From Streptococcus equinus (GTDB lineage: Bacteria > Bacillota > Bacilli > Lactobacillales > Streptococcaceae): a stretch of DNA of 64,000 nucleotides. A model generated the notes under the pieces. The model was not told where the DNA came from. It saw only the letters and a list, made by a program, of their open reading frames with translations, and searched no databases. The stretch covers positions 124,001 through 188,000 of the forward strand of contig NZ_FNJK01000001.1 in assembly GCF_900104225.1 (NCBI RefSeq), given 5' to 3'. This document shows, piece by piece, positions 1-9,401 of the stretch (positions within the stretch are counted from its first letter, which is position 1; each line of letters starts with the position of its first letter). A program made the position numbers and the translations under genes.

Positions 1-2996
1 ATCAAACCCAAGATAATTTGGACCGTTTGGATGATATTATCTACGAATTAGAGGCTCAAGTGAAGCCTTTAGAACGTCAAGCACAAGTTGCTAAAGAATT
101 TACAAGCTTAGAAGCTGAGCGTAAGCAGCTCCACTTGAATATCTTAGTGGAAGATATCCAAACGGATAAAACTCAATTAGAGGCTTTAAAAGAAGACTTA
201 GCTGCTATTCAATCCGATTTGTCAGCTTACTATGAACAACGCCAGCGATTTGAAAAAGAGAATCAATCTTTAAAAGAAAAGCGCCATCAACTATCTGAAG
301 AAATGGCGACTAAACAAGCTGGCTTGGTCGATATTACTAAAGCTATTTCTGATCTTGAACGCCAAATGGATTTGATTGCGTTAGAATCAAGCCAAAAAGA
401 AGAGAAAAAACAAGCGGCTAGTAGCCAATTAGCTGACCTAAAAGCAAGTCAGGAAAGCTTACGAGAAGAACTAGCTCAAAAAGAAACTCAGTTAGCTCAA
501 TTAGATGAGCAGTTGACGCAAACAACAGCAACTATCCAAAAATTACAAGCTGAATTAGATCGCTTCTCAACTGATCCTGATCAAGTCATTGAAAAATTAC
601 GTGAAGAATTTGTTAGCTTGATGCAAAAAGAAGCTGATCTTTCTAACCAATTGACCATGACGATTGCTGATATTGACAATCAAAAACAATTGTCAGAATC
701 AAAATCTGAAGAATTGGCTCAAACACAAGCTAATTTGGCTGAGCTAAAAGCAAGTGCTAAAGAAGCTCTTGAAAACTTTGAATCGTCACGTGAACAAGTC
801 AAAGAATTGCTTGATGCCTATCAGAAGCTATTTGCTAAAACAAGTCAGCTTGAAAAAGATTATCAAGCTGAGCAATCTAAGATGTTTGACCAATTAGATG
901 TCATTAAATCTAAGCAAGCTCGAAAATCTAGTCTTGAATCAATTCTAAAAAATCACAGTAATTTTTACGCTGGTGTCAAATCAGTCTTACAAGCTTCGGG
1001 GCAGCTTGGCGGTATTATTGGTGCGGTTAGTGAACATTTAAGTTTTGATCGTAAGTACCAAACAGCTCTTGAAATTGCGCTAGGTGGTTCAAGTCAACAT
1101 GTGATTGTTGAAGATGAATCAGCAGCTAAACGCTCAATTGCTTTCTTGAAGAAAAATCGTCAAGGACGTGCAACTTTCTTACCACTGACGACCATCAAAC
1201 CACGCCATTTGTCACAACAAAATCATGGCATTTTGTCTTCAAGTCAAGGTTTCCTTGGTATGGCTAGTGATTTGGTTTCATTTGATAACCGTTTAGAAAG
1301 CATTTTTCAAAATCTTCTTGGTGTAACGGCAGTTTTTGATACGGTTGATAATGCCAATAAAGCTGCGCGAGCACTGCATTACCAAGTCCGCTTAGTAACT
1401 TTGGATGGTACTGAAATTCGACCAGGGGGATCATTCTCTGGTGGTGCTAATCGTCAAAATAACACCACATTTATCAAACCAGAATTAGATAACCTTGTTG
1501 CTGAATTAAAAGACCTTCAAGTAAAACAAGTCGAGCAAGAAAAACATGTCCAAGGCCTTCACGAGGCTCTTCTAGCTAACAAAGAAGAATTGGCAAGCTT
1601 AAAAGCTCAGGGAGAAGAAGCTCGTTTTGCTGAACAAAAAGCTGAGTTGGAATACCAACAACTTGCTGAACGCTTGAATGATGTTAATCAACTTTGTCAA
1701 CAACTTCAAGAAAGTGAAACGGACAGCAGTTCAACTGATTTAGAATCTCAAAAAGCTCACTTTGAAGCAGAATTGACAAAAGTGGCTGACCGTAAACAAG
1801 AGTTGACAAGCGAGATTGAACAAATCAAAGAAAATAAAAATACTATTACACAAAAAGTTGAAAATCTTCGTCAACAATTATCACAAGCTAAATTGCAAGA
1901 ACGTGAATTGTTAAGTGAACGTAAGTTTGAATCAGCTAATAAGACACGACTTGACATTAGCTTAGTTGAAAATAAAGCTGAGATAGCAAAATGCGAAGAT
2001 TTACTCGCATTTCATGCTAGTGATCAAGAAGTTGAAAACTTGCCGCTTTTGAAAAAACAACATGATGAAGCAGTGGAACGAAAAGCTAGCGAAGAAGAAC
2101 GTTTAGTGAGCCTTCGATTTGAGTTGGAAGATTGTGAAGCAAACCTAGAAGAGCTTGAAGAGCAAGTTACTAAAGAAAATCAAAAAAATGAAGACTTGAT
2201 TCGTAAACAGGCACAGGTTGAAGCACAAGTGGCTCAAGTTTCTGAACGTTTACGTGGTTATAACCATGATTTGACTGAAGACTATCATTTGACTCTTGAT
2301 GAGGCAAGAGAAGCTAGCCAAGTTGTTGAAGATATGGCAGCTGCTCGAGAACGTCTTCAAGACTTACGTCGTCGTATTAAGGCGTTAGGTCCAATTAACT
2401 TAGATGCTATTGCCCAGTATGATGAAGTTAATAATCGTTTGACTTTCTTAAACAGTCAAAAAGAGGATTTGGTTCATTCGAAAAATCTCTTGCTTGATAC
2501 CATTAATGACATGGATGACGAAGTGAAGTCTCGCTTCCAAGTGACTTTCAATGCGATTCGTGATTCATTTAAGCAAACCTTTACTCAAATGTTTGGTGGT
2601 GGATCTGCTGATTTATCATTAACAGAAGGTGATTTGTTAACAGCAGGAGTTGAAATTTCGGTTCAACCTCCAGGTAAGAAAATTCAATCATTGAACTTGA
2701 TGTCTGGTGGAGAAAAAGCTCTTTCGGCTTTAGCTCTGCTATTTGCCATTATCCGCGTCAAAACTATTCCATTTGTTATTCTGGATGAGGTGGAAGCTGC
2801 GCTTGATGAAGCAAATGTGAAACGTTTCGGGGATTATCTCAATCGCTTTGATAAATCAAGTCAGTTCATCGTAGTTACTCACCGTAAGGGAACAATGGCT
2901 GCCGCTGACAGTATTTATGGAGTAACCATGCAAGAATCAGGAATTTCACGTATCGTATCCGTTAAATTAAAAGATGCAGAAAATCTTGTGGAATGA
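1..2996 (+). CDS. smc: Chromosome partition protein SMC, 5'-truncated by window edge
   Basis: Structural maintenance of chromosomes ATPase, core of the SMC-ScpAB condensin that compacts and separates sister chromosomes. The frame is open from base 3; a TTG at 18 is an internal leucine, not a start, so about 180 residues with the Walker A motif lie outside the window. What is visible: end of the first ATPase half, a long glutamine/glutamate-rich coiled coil, the glycine-rich hinge (about 960-1420), the returning coiled coil, and the C-terminal head with the signature motif LMSGGEKA near 2700 and Walker B FVILDEVEAALD near 2770-2806. A Nudix gene follows after 15 bp. Confidence 0.97.
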   Translation, partial: QTQDNLDRLDDIIYELEAQVKPLERQAQVAKEFTSLEAERKQLHLNILVEDIQTDKTQLEALKEDLAAIQSDLSAYYEQRQRFEKENQSLKEKRHQLSEEMATKQAGLVDITKAISDLERQMDLIALESSQKEEKKQAASSQLADLKASQESLREELAQKETQLAQLDEQLTQTTATIQKLQAELDRFSTDPDQVIEKLREEFVSLMQKEADLSNQLTMTIADIDNQKQLSESKSEELAQTQANLAELKASAKEALENFESSREQVKELLDAYQKLFAKTSQLEKDYQAEQSKMFDQLDVIKSKQARKSSLESILKNHSNFYAGVKSVLQASGQLGGIIGAVSEHLSFDRKYQTALEIALGGSSQHVIVEDESAAKRSIAFLKKNRQGRATFLPLTTIKPRHLSQQNHGILSSSQGFLGMASDLVSFDNRLESIFQNLLGVTAVFDTVDNANKAARALHYQVRLVTLDGTEIRPGGSFSGGANRQNNTTFIKPELDNLVAELKDLQVKQVEQEKHVQGLHEALLANKEELASLKAQGEEARFAEQKAELEYQQLAERLNDVNQLCQQLQESETDSSSTDLESQKAHFEAELTKVADRKQELTSEIEQIKENKNTITQKVENLRQQLSQAKLQERELLSERKFESANKTRLDISLVENKAEIAKCEDLLAFHASDQEVENLPLLKKQHDEAVERKASEEERLVSLRFELEDCEANLEELEEQVTKENQKNEDLIRKQAQVEAQVAQVSERLRGYNHDLTEDYHLTLDEAREASQVVEDMAAARERLQDLRRRIKALGPINLDAIAQYDEVNNRLTFLNSQKEDLVHSKNLLLDTINDMDDEVKSRFQVTFNAIRDSFKQTFTQMFGGGSADLSLTEGDLLTAGVEISVQPPGKKIQSLNLMSGGEKALSALALLFAIIRVKTIPFVILDEVEAALDEANVKRFGDYLNRFDKSSQFIVVTHRKGTMAAADSIYGVTMQESGISRIVSVKLKDAENLVE

Positions 2997-3011
2997 CATT
3001 AAAGGGGAAAA

Positions 3012-3422
3012 ATGGTAAATAAACTAATTGCACATAGTTTAATAAAGTATCACGAAAAATACTTAGTGATAAAGCGTGTTGCCACAAGCTATGGTAGAAA
3101 TAATGTTTATCCGTTTTATTGGGATATTCCTGGTGGAAGTGTAGAGAGTGAGGAATTGCCGAAAGTTGCTGCTGTCAGAGAGTGTCTTGAAGAAGTAGGA
3201 CTTCAGATCAAAATAGATGATATTATTCATGAAGATAGTAATTTAGATAATGGTATTGTATACACTAGATTAGTTTATAATGCTCATCTTCCTAAGAATA
3301 AGGAAATAATTGTTACATTGAATCCCGAAGAACATACTAACTATCGTTGGATAAGTGATTTGAATGATTTGGATGGAGAAAAAATTGTTCCTTATTTGGC
3401 AGAAATATTGGAAAGTAAATAG
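3012..3422 (+). CDS. Nudix hydrolase
   Basis: 136-residue Nudix-fold pyrophosphohydrolase. The Nudix box is complete at about residues 41-63: GGSVESEE, then REC and LEEVGL, matching GX5EX7REUXEEXGU with cysteine at the first U position. Enzymes of this family cleave nucleoside diphosphates linked to another group; the substrate cannot be read from the sequence. The ribosome site AAAGGGG lies just upstream of ATG 3012, only 15 bp after smc, so it may be cotranscribed. In several streptococci smc is followed directly by the two HAD phosphatases, so this gene and the next (opposite strand) look like a lineage-specific insertion; that is inference. Confidence 0.85.
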   Translation: MVNKLIAHSLIKYHEKYLVIKRVATSYGRNNVYPFYWDIPGGSVESEELPKVAAVRECLEEVGLQIKIDDIIHEDSNLDNGIVYTRLVYNAHLPKNKEIIVTLNPEEHTNYRWISDLNDLDGEKIVPYLAEILESK

Positions 3423-3439
3423 TTTTTGTGATATTAGAC

Positions 3440-3469
3440 AACCTCCCAACTAATTCTAGTTGGGAGGTT
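3440..3469. terminator. Hairpin between convergent genes
   Basis: Perfect 13-bp inverted repeat (3440-3452 / 3457-3469, CCTCCCAACTA core) with a 4-nt loop, between the stops of the Nudix gene and the minus-strand lipoprotein gene. No long T tract on either side, so termination strength is uncertain. Confidence 0.6.
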
Positions 3470-3486
3470 AGTTATATTCAAATGGT

Positions 3487-4320
3487 TTAGTTGGTTGCCG
3501 CAGTTTCTGTTTGTGATTCTATTGTTACGTCATTTTGAGCATTTTCTTGGCTTTCACTTGCTTGTTCAGCTCTTGTTTCTGTCTCTTGTTCTGGCGTATT
3601 TTCAGTGTCTTCTTCTTGTTCAGCTTCTTTTTTGTCATCTTGTGTGACTTTGCTATAGTTATCAGAAATTTTGTAAAAGACACTGTTTACGAATTGCTGT
3701 GTTGATTCATAGTCGAAGCGGCTAAGTTGTGCAGCAAAGAGACGATCGCGACCATAATCTGATGGATCGGTATCTGTAATATTGAAATGCCAATTAGGAA
3801 TTTGATTGCCAGCAGCGTAGTAGTACAAGATAAATCCGCCAGTTAACGAAGTAACTTGCGAAATAGCTTCTCCTTTATCATCATAAGTCAAAGCTGATAA
3901 GGTTAATCTTCCATCTTTTGAAACCAATCCTTGTGGAGAAAATTCAAACGTATAACCATTGGCATCTTGCCATGTTCCTGCAAGACTTGAAAAGTCACCT
4001 TGAGCTAACGCTGCAAAATCAAATTGGCTAGCTTGTTTGCTAACTTGGCGTGAATTAACGATATTTTTGCCGTCCTTGACTAAATCATCAGTAATCTTTT
4101 TTTCATTTGGCAATTGGAATAAATCAAGTCGTTTATCGACCTGTTTTTTCTTAGCAGATTTAGATGCTTTTTTATTAGAACTTGTTTTATGGGTGAGATG
4201 GTGATTAGTTTGTGCTTTAGCTTGTTTGTGGTGAGAGTGATTGTTAACAGCTAAAGCAATTCCGCAAGCTGTTAAGACTAATAAGCCTGAAATCCAAAAA
4301 TAGTGGTTGCTTTTTTTCAT
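3487..4320 (-). CDS. DUF6287-type lipoprotein, His- and Lys-rich linker
   Basis: 277 residues. The N-terminus has a lysine start, a hydrophobic segment and a lipobox-like LTAC ending at Cys19, so it is probably a membrane-anchored lipoprotein. Residues about 25-62 are unusually rich in His and Lys (HSHHK, NHHLTHK, SKSAKKK). A central domain (about 98-190) with FDFAALAQGDFSSLAGTW followed by NGYTFEF matches the DUF6287 family of streptococcal surface proteins. The C-terminus (about 225-277) is a low-complexity Glu/Gln/Thr tail. The gene stands alone, transcribed toward smc. Molecular function unknown; the tail and linker suggest a wall-spanning adaptor, which is inference. Confidence 0.75.
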   Translation of the reverse strand: MKKSNHYFWISGLLVLTACGIALAVNNHSHHKQAKAQTNHHLTHKTSSNKKASKSAKKKQVDKRLDLFQLPNEKKITDDLVKDGKNIVNSRQVSKQASQFDFAALAQGDFSSLAGTWQDANGYTFEFSPQGLVSKDGRLTLSALTYDDKGEAISQVTSLTGGFILYYYAAGNQIPNWHFNITDTDPSDYGRDRLFAAQLSRFDYESTQQFVNSVFYKISDNYSKVTQDDKKEAEQEEDTENTPEQETETRAEQASESQENAQNDVTIESQTETAATN

Positions 4321-4508
4321 TATAGTTTACCCCTTTTATTATTCTTCTTAATAATATATTCGAAAAAATTTTTAAAAAACTGGCTTTTTTTCAAAAAAAT
4401 TTAAAAAATATTTTTGCTAGTGATAAGTCGAAAAGAATGGATTATTAGCAGGAAAAAGTTGGCGTTTTTTGCTAGAATAGAATTATGTAATTCATGAGGG
4501 AGATAGAA

Positions 4509-5306
4509 ATGATAAAACTTGTTGCGACAGATATGGATGGAACCTTTTTAACTAGTAAAGGTTACTTTGATGGTCATCGTCTTCATAATGTCCTCGAAAA
4601 ATTTGAAGAAAATAATATGCTTTTTGTAGCAGCTAGTGGGCGTTCTCTATTGGCTTTGGAAAAAATGTTTCAGCATCATGCTGATAAAATGGCTTTTATT
4701 GCTGAAAATGGTACTTTGGTTAAAGTTGGAAAAGACATCGTTTTTGAATCTGGGTTAACCAAACCACAATTTTTGGAAATTGTTGATACTTTGATTGAAA
4801 GTCCTTATATGCTTGGACACGATTTTCTATTGTCAGGTGAAAACGGCGCTTATTTGCACCCAGATGCTAGTGATGAATACCTTGAGTTTATCAGTCATTA
4901 CTATGAAAATGTCCAACGTGTTAATGATTTGGCAAATGTGACAGATAATATTTTGAAGGTTACGGCTAATTTCTCTGAAGACACGGTCCGTAAAGGAGAA
5001 GCTTGGTTTAATCAACGCATTGATTATGCACAAGCCGTGACTACTGGTTTCAAATCAGTTGATATTGTTCTTCGTGGTGTTAATAAAAAAACAGGCCTTC
5101 AAGCACTTTGTGAGGCTTATGACATGAAAGCATCAGAAATTGTAGCTTTCGGAGATAATCTCAATGACTTTGAAATGCTTGAATTTGCAGGAACTGCAGT
5201 AGCAACCCAAAATGCTCGTAAAGAAATTAAAGAAATTTCAAGTGAAATCATCGGACACTGTGATGAAGAATCTGTTATGACTTACATGGAAGGATTAGTT
5301 GATTAA
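4509..5306 (+). CDS. Cof-type HAD phosphatase (first of pair)
   Basis: 265-residue cytosolic phosphatase of the HAD superfamily, Cof/YidA branch (IIB cap). Motif I is ATDMDGTF at the N-terminus and the acidic motif IV is GDNLNDFEM near the C-terminus. Family members hydrolyse sugar phosphates, pyridoxal phosphate or flavin nucleotides; the substrate cannot be assigned. I place the start at ATG 4509 rather than 4494, because GAGGGAG at 4496-4502 then sits 6 nt upstream as the ribosome site. The stop overlaps the next start by one base (TAATG), so the two phosphatases are translationally coupled. Confidence 0.92.
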   Translation: MIKLVATDMDGTFLTSKGYFDGHRLHNVLEKFEENNMLFVAASGRSLLALEKMFQHHADKMAFIAENGTLVKVGKDIVFESGLTKPQFLEIVDTLIESPYMLGHDFLLSGENGAYLHPDASDEYLEFISHYYENVQRVNDLANVTDNILKVTANFSEDTVRKGEAWFNQRIDYAQAVTTGFKSVDIVLRGVNKKTGLQALCEAYDMKASEIVAFGDNLNDFEMLEFAGTAVATQNARKEIKEISSEIIGHCDEESVMTYMEGLVD

Positions 5307-6127
5307 TGGCAGATATCAAGTTATTAGCCTTGGACCTAGATGGCACACTTTTTAATAGTCAAAAAGTTGTAACACGAGAAAATAAATTAGCTCTCAGAGC
5401 TGCGCGTGATAAGGGTGTTAAAGTGGTTATCACGACCGGTCGCCCTTTAAAAGCAATTAGTGGGCTCCTTGAAGAGTTGGATTTGATTTCTGATGATGAT
5501 TACTTGATTACTTTTAATGGTGGCTTGGTACAGAAGACAAACGGGAAAATCCTTGCAAAAAGTGAGTTAACTCGCCAACAACTTCAAGTGCTTTATAGTC
5601 ATTTAGAGCCGCTTGCTCTTCCATTTGATGTGCTTAGTGATGGCATTGTTTATAGCTTAGCTTGCCGTGGCAATGAATCGCATTACCCGCTAGCTAACCC
5701 AACACTTGATTTTGTTAAGGTCAATAGCTTTGCTGAAATTCCAGAAAATGTGATCTACAACAAAGTGGTCAGTGTGACAAATCCAGACTTTTTGAATCAA
5801 CAACTCTTAAAATTGCCAAAAGAACTACATCAACATTTTGAAATTTTTAAATCACGTGATATTATAGTAGAAATGATGCCTAAAGGTGTTCATAAAGCAG
5901 CTGGTTTAAATCAGCTAGTAGAACATCTAGGATTAACATCAGAAAATGTTATGGCTATGGGAGATGAAGAAAACGACCTGTCCATGTTGAAGTGGGCTGG
6001 TTTAGGCGTCGCCATGGCAAACGGTGTATCTACCGCAAAAGAAACGGCAGATGCAGTAACAAGTCGTACTAACGACCAATCAGGTGTAGCAGAAGCTGTT
6101 AAAAAATACATTTTAGATGCGAAGTAG
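5306..6127 (+). CDS. Cof-type HAD phosphatase (second of pair)
   Basis: 273 residues, HAD superfamily, Cof subfamily IIB. Motif I LALDLDGTLF at residues 6-15, motif II TTGRP, and motif IV GDEENDLSML with the two metal-binding acids. It is a diverged paralogue of the preceding gene, whose stop it overlaps by one base. In streptococci this gene pair commonly precedes ftsY, which starts 40 bp downstream here. Substrate unknown. Confidence 0.92.
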   Translation: MADIKLLALDLDGTLFNSQKVVTRENKLALRAARDKGVKVVITTGRPLKAISGLLEELDLISDDDYLITFNGGLVQKTNGKILAKSELTRQQLQVLYSHLEPLALPFDVLSDGIVYSLACRGNESHYPLANPTLDFVKVNSFAEIPENVIYNKVVSVTNPDFLNQQLLKLPKELHQHFEIFKSRDIIVEMMPKGVHKAAGLNQLVEHLGLTSENVMAMGDEENDLSMLKWAGLGVAMANGVSTAKETADAVTSRTNDQSGVAEAVKKYILDAK

Positions 6128-6167
6128 AAAGGAAAAGAAAACTGACTAGTTTTCTTGGTAATATAAT

Positions 6168-7469
6168 ATGGGATTATTTGATCGTTTATTTGGAAAGAAA
6201 AAGGATACAAAAGAGCTTGTTGAAGAGCAAGAAACAGCTCAAAACCTTGAAGAAACTGTAGCTGATGAGAAAAATGAAGCAGCAGAAGAAACTGAGGTTG
6301 ATACACAAGCTATTGATACAGTAGAAACTGTGGAAGAGTCTGAACAAGTTTCCACAGATGCTGCTAGTCAAGCTGAAGAAGTCAAAGAGGAAGCAGTTGC
6401 TGATTCTTCTCGCGTTATGGCAGATTACTATGCTAAAAAAGAAGCTGTAAAAGAAGCTATTGATCGTGGTGAAACAGTTGAGGTTGAGGCTGTTGATACT
6501 CGTCAAGAAGAACCAAAAGAAGAAGTTGCTTCACAAGCAGTTGAAACAGAAGAAGAAAAATACAATCGCAGCCTTAAGAAAACTCGTACTGGTTTTAGTG
6601 CTCGTTTGAATGCTTTCTTGGCTAATTTCCGTCGTGTGGATGAAGATTTCTTTGAAGAGCTTGAAGAAATGCTTATCCTTTCAGATGTTGGTGTTAACGT
6701 AGCAACACAATTAACAGAAGACCTTCGTTATGAAGCCAAATTAGAAAATGCTAAAAAGGCGGATGATTTAAAGCGTGTCATTATCGAAAAATTGGTTGAA
6801 ATTTATGAAAAAGATGGCGTCTTTAATGAAAAAATCAATTTTCAAGATGATTTGACAGTGATGCTCTTTGTCGGTGTTAACGGTGTTGGTAAGACAACCT
6901 CAATCGGTAAACTTGCTTACAAATACAAAAACGAAGGTAAAAAAGTCATGCTTGTTGCTGCTGATACTTTCCGTGCAGGTGCGGTGGCTCAGCTTGCCGA
7001 ATGGGGACGACGTGTCGGTGTTCCAGTTGTGACTGGTCCAGAAAAAGCTGACCCAGCCTCAGTTGTTTTTGATGGCATGGAAAAAGCCGTTGCTGAAAAG
7101 GTTGATGTATTGTTGATTGACACTGCTGGACGTTTGCAAAACAAAGATAATTTGATGGCAGAGCTTGAAAAAATTGGTCGTATCATCAAGCGCGTGGTGC
7201 CTGATGCTCCGCATGAAACACTTCTTGCCTTAGATGCTTCAACTGGTCAAAATGCACTTAGCCAGGCTAAAGAATTCTCTAAAATTACTCCACTGACAGG
7301 TCTTATCTTAACTAAAATTGATGGAACTGCTAAAGGTGGTGTCGTTCTAGCTATCCGTCAAGAACTTGATATCCCAGTTAAATTCATTGGTTTTGGTGAA
7401 AAAATCGATGATATTGGTGAATTTGATTCTGAAGACTTTATTCGAGGCCTTCTAGAAGGGATTATTTAA
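6168..7469 (+). CDS. ftsY: Signal recognition particle receptor FtsY
   Basis: 433-residue SRP receptor GTPase that docks SRP-ribosome complexes at the membrane for co-translational insertion. Residues 1-135 form a highly acidic, Glu-rich A domain with a short basic/hydrophobic start (MGLFDRLFGKKK). The N domain follows, then the G domain: G1 GVNGVGKTT at 236-244, DTFRAGA at 266-272, DTAGR near 320, and TKIDGTAKGG near 383, which is diagnostic of the SRP GTPase family. No strong ribosome site precedes ATG 6168 (only GGTAAT), so coupling to the upstream phosphatase genes may help expression. Confidence 0.97.
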   Translation: MGLFDRLFGKKKDTKELVEEQETAQNLEETVADEKNEAAEETEVDTQAIDTVETVEESEQVSTDAASQAEEVKEEAVADSSRVMADYYAKKEAVKEAIDRGETVEVEAVDTRQEEPKEEVASQAVETEEEKYNRSLKKTRTGFSARLNAFLANFRRVDEDFFEELEEMLILSDVGVNVATQLTEDLRYEAKLENAKKADDLKRVIIEKLVEIYEKDGVFNEKINFQDDLTVMLFVGVNGVGKTTSIGKLAYKYKNEGKKVMLVAADTFRAGAVAQLAEWGRRVGVPVVTGPEKADPASVVFDGMEKAVAEKVDVLLIDTAGRLQNKDNLMAELEKIGRIIKRVVPDAPHETLLALDASTGQNALSQAKEFSKITPLTGLILTKIDGTAKGGVVLAIRQELDIPVKFIGFGEKIDDIGEFDSEDFIRGLLEGII

Positions 7470-7473
7470 AGCT

Positions 7474-7644
7474 ATGCTTAATTTTGTTAAAGCACATTTA
7501 TCGACAATCCTTTTAACTTCGTCGGCATTGGTTTTAACTCTGATTTATTTAGCAGAAACTAAGTGGACTATCATGTTAATTTGGGGAGCTTTTACCTTGA
7601 TTAACATTGCTAGATTAGTTTTTGCTTATAAAAAGCATTCATAA
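7474..7644 (+). CDS. Small two-helix membrane protein (56 aa)
   Basis: Open frame of 56 codons starting 4 nt after the ftsY stop: MLNFVKAHLS, a hydrophobic segment TILLTSSALVLTLIYL, a short polar turn AETK, a second hydrophobic segment WTIMLIWGAFTLINIARLVF, and a basic tail AYKKHS. The layout is that of a helical hairpin membrane protein. GAAGGG at 7455-7460 is a plausible but distant ribosome site (13 nt). The frame ends immediately before the terminator, which supports it being the last gene of the ftsY transcript. I do not recognise the family. Confidence 0.55.
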   Translation: MLNFVKAHLSTILLTSSALVLTLIYLAETKWTIMLIWGAFTLINIARLVFAYKKHS

Positions 7645-7645
7645 A

Positions 7646-7674
7646 AAAACACCTTCCAAATTGGAAGGTGTTTT
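7646..7674. terminator. Bidirectional terminator
   Basis: Stem CACCTTCC / GGAAGGTG (7650-7657 / 7663-7670) extended by an AAAA/TTTT pairing, loop of 5. It serves the ftsY transcript on the plus strand and the TIGR03943 operon arriving on the minus strand. Confidence 0.85.
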
Positions 7675-7681
7675 CAATTCT

Positions 7682-8494
7682 CTAAAAGACACGGTAAACG
7701 TATGGGTTATCAGGTGCATCAGTTTCTTTTAGTTTTGAAATGTGTAAAACAGGCAAGGTTTGCTCCAAGGTTTTATCGTATTCAAGGCCAATAGTTCCTG
7801 TCGCGGTAATCCAAGTATTATTCGGATAATTTGAGGTATTACCTGTCGTTAAAAGTCCATAAACACCTGAGTCAGCAATACAATGGATGATTCCAAAACG
7901 GAAGAGAAATTGGTAGCCATCATGTCCTGGTTCGTTGTAGACAAATCCTGTGTAGGTGATATTACGTCCAGCAAATTCATCTGGGAAGAGATAGATGAGC
8001 TCCATAATTTCCATGTAGTTGTCTGTGGTAATGTTCACATCTCCTGACCCTTGATATTTCTTCATTTCCTTTCTCATCCCTTTATCGTAAGCCGAAGAAG
8101 TGAAATAAAGGCTAGTATCAGGTTTTAAATACTGAACACGTGTCCCGTCCTCACTGACAGTCCCGACAGAACCTGCAGCTAGTGGGAAATGGTATCCTTT
8201 TGCTGAGACTGTTGTTGAATCAAGATTAACTGTTGGAACTAGAAGTCCGATAAAGACAGGAATAACCAGAATCATTGGACTGGTAATCTTAGCAAATTTT
8301 CCATGTAAATGACTGTGCATTTTTATATCTTTTACCCAAACAATCAGTTGGACAATTGCTAAAAGAAATGACAGAACCATAGAAATATAAGCAAGATAAG
8401 CATAATGGGTATTGATGTACTGGTTCAATTTTCCTGAGATTTGCAAATACATGGTTAATTCAAAATAACCAGCTAAAATTAGAAAACGAATCAT
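7682..8494 (-). CDS. TIGR03943 family membrane protein (YcgQ-like)
   Basis: 270 residues. Three hydrophobic segments lie in the first 100 residues, followed by an extracytoplasmic domain with DEFAGRNITYTGFVYNEP and the typical ending ITATGTIGL. This matches the TIGR03943 family, which is found with DUF318 permeases such as B. subtilis YcgR/YcgQ. The ATG overlaps the permease stop (ATGA, 8491-8494), so the two are translationally coupled and likely work as one unit. The transported or modified substrate is not established. Confidence 0.85.
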   Translation of the reverse strand: MIRFLILAGYFELTMYLQISGKLNQYINTHYAYLAYISMVLSFLLAIVQLIVWVKDIKMHSHLHGKFAKITSPMILVIPVFIGLLVPTVNLDSTTVSAKGYHFPLAAGSVGTVSEDGTRVQYLKPDTSLYFTSSAYDKGMRKEMKKYQGSGDVNITTDNYMEIMELIYLFPDEFAGRNITYTGFVYNEPGHDGYQFLFRFGIIHCIADSGVYGLLTTGNTSNYPNNTWITATGTIGLEYDKTLEQTLPVLHISKLKETDAPDNPYVYRVF

Positions 8495-9396
8495 CCAATC
8501 ACCCCCACAAGCATACAGTAAATCACAATCATGATGACAGATACACTAATGAACTCAACAATAAAGCGAACTTTAAATGATTTTAGCATCATCATGAGAT
8601 TTTTGATATCGACCATTGGACCAATCAAAAGAAAGGCAAGAACCGGTGCAGTTCCGAACGATGAAAGAAGTGAGGCACCGATAAAGGCATCTGCTTCACT
8701 ACAAAGTGATAGGATAAAGGCTAATAGCATCATGACAAGAATAGCTGTTAGCGTGTTACCACCGATTTTAGTTAAGATATGTGTTGGTAGATAGATTTGC
8801 ATTGCAGAAGCTATCAAAGAGCCAAAGACTAGATAACGACCAGTGTCAAATAACTCATCAATAGCATGACCGAGGGCTAGAAAGATTTTTCTATACCACG
8901 GCTCTCCTGAGTAATTGTGAAAATGGCAAGGGGCTGCATTTTCTTTTAAAATATTGTCATCAACAACAAAACCAAGCATAATACCAAGTGTCATCGCAAC
9001 GATGATGGCACCAAGTAGCCTTAATCCTAGAAAGCGCCAGCTATTTCCAAAGGCAGAGTAGGTCGCAAATAGCACAATAGGATTAATAATCGGCGCAGTT
9101 GCTAGGAAAGGTATTGCAGTATAACTTGGAACTTTCTTTTCCAAAAAACGTGTGATAATAGGAACAATTCCACATTCACAAGATGGAAAAACAAAGCCAA
9201 CAAAGGTTCCAAAAACAATTCGTAGGAATTTATTTTTAGGAAGGAAACGTTGAACCAAATCTGGTGTTACGTAGACCTCAATGAAACCAGAAAGAATATT
9301 TCCAAGTAAAACAAAAGGAAGTGCCTCAATGATAATAGAAATAAAAATTGCAAACCATTGTAAGACACTAGCTGGTAATTGATTAAAAATGTCCAT
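8491..9396 (-). CDS. DUF318/UPF0718 family permease (YcgR/YraQ-like)
   Basis: 301 residues, about eight membrane segments. Family features: the PSCECG motif (about residues 71-76) followed by IVPIITRFL and the ATAPIINPIVL loop, with the repeat-half counterpart LCSEADAFIGASL. The paired cysteines and acids within membrane loops suggest metal or oxyanion handling, but this is not proven for the Gram-positive members. Second gene of a minus-strand operon beginning with the 44-residue peptide; overlaps the TIGR03943 gene by 4 bp. Confidence 0.87.
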   Translation of the reverse strand: MDIFNQLPASVLQWFAIFISIIIEALPFVLLGNILSGFIEVYVTPDLVQRFLPKNKFLRIVFGTFVGFVFPSCECGIVPIITRFLEKKVPSYTAIPFLATAPIINPIVLFATYSAFGNSWRFLGLRLLGAIIVAMTLGIMLGFVVDDNILKENAAPCHFHNYSGEPWYRKIFLALGHAIDELFDTGRYLVFGSLIASAMQIYLPTHILTKIGGNTLTAILVMMLLAFILSLCSEADAFIGASLLSSFGTAPVLAFLLIGPMVDIKNLMMMLKSFKVRFIVEFISVSVIMIVIYCMLVGVIG

Positions 9397-9401
9397 AAAA
9401 C

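Noticed and set aside
18..20. TTG as start of the first gene
   Set aside because: The same frame is open back to base 3 and encodes known SMC sequence, so this is an internal leucine.
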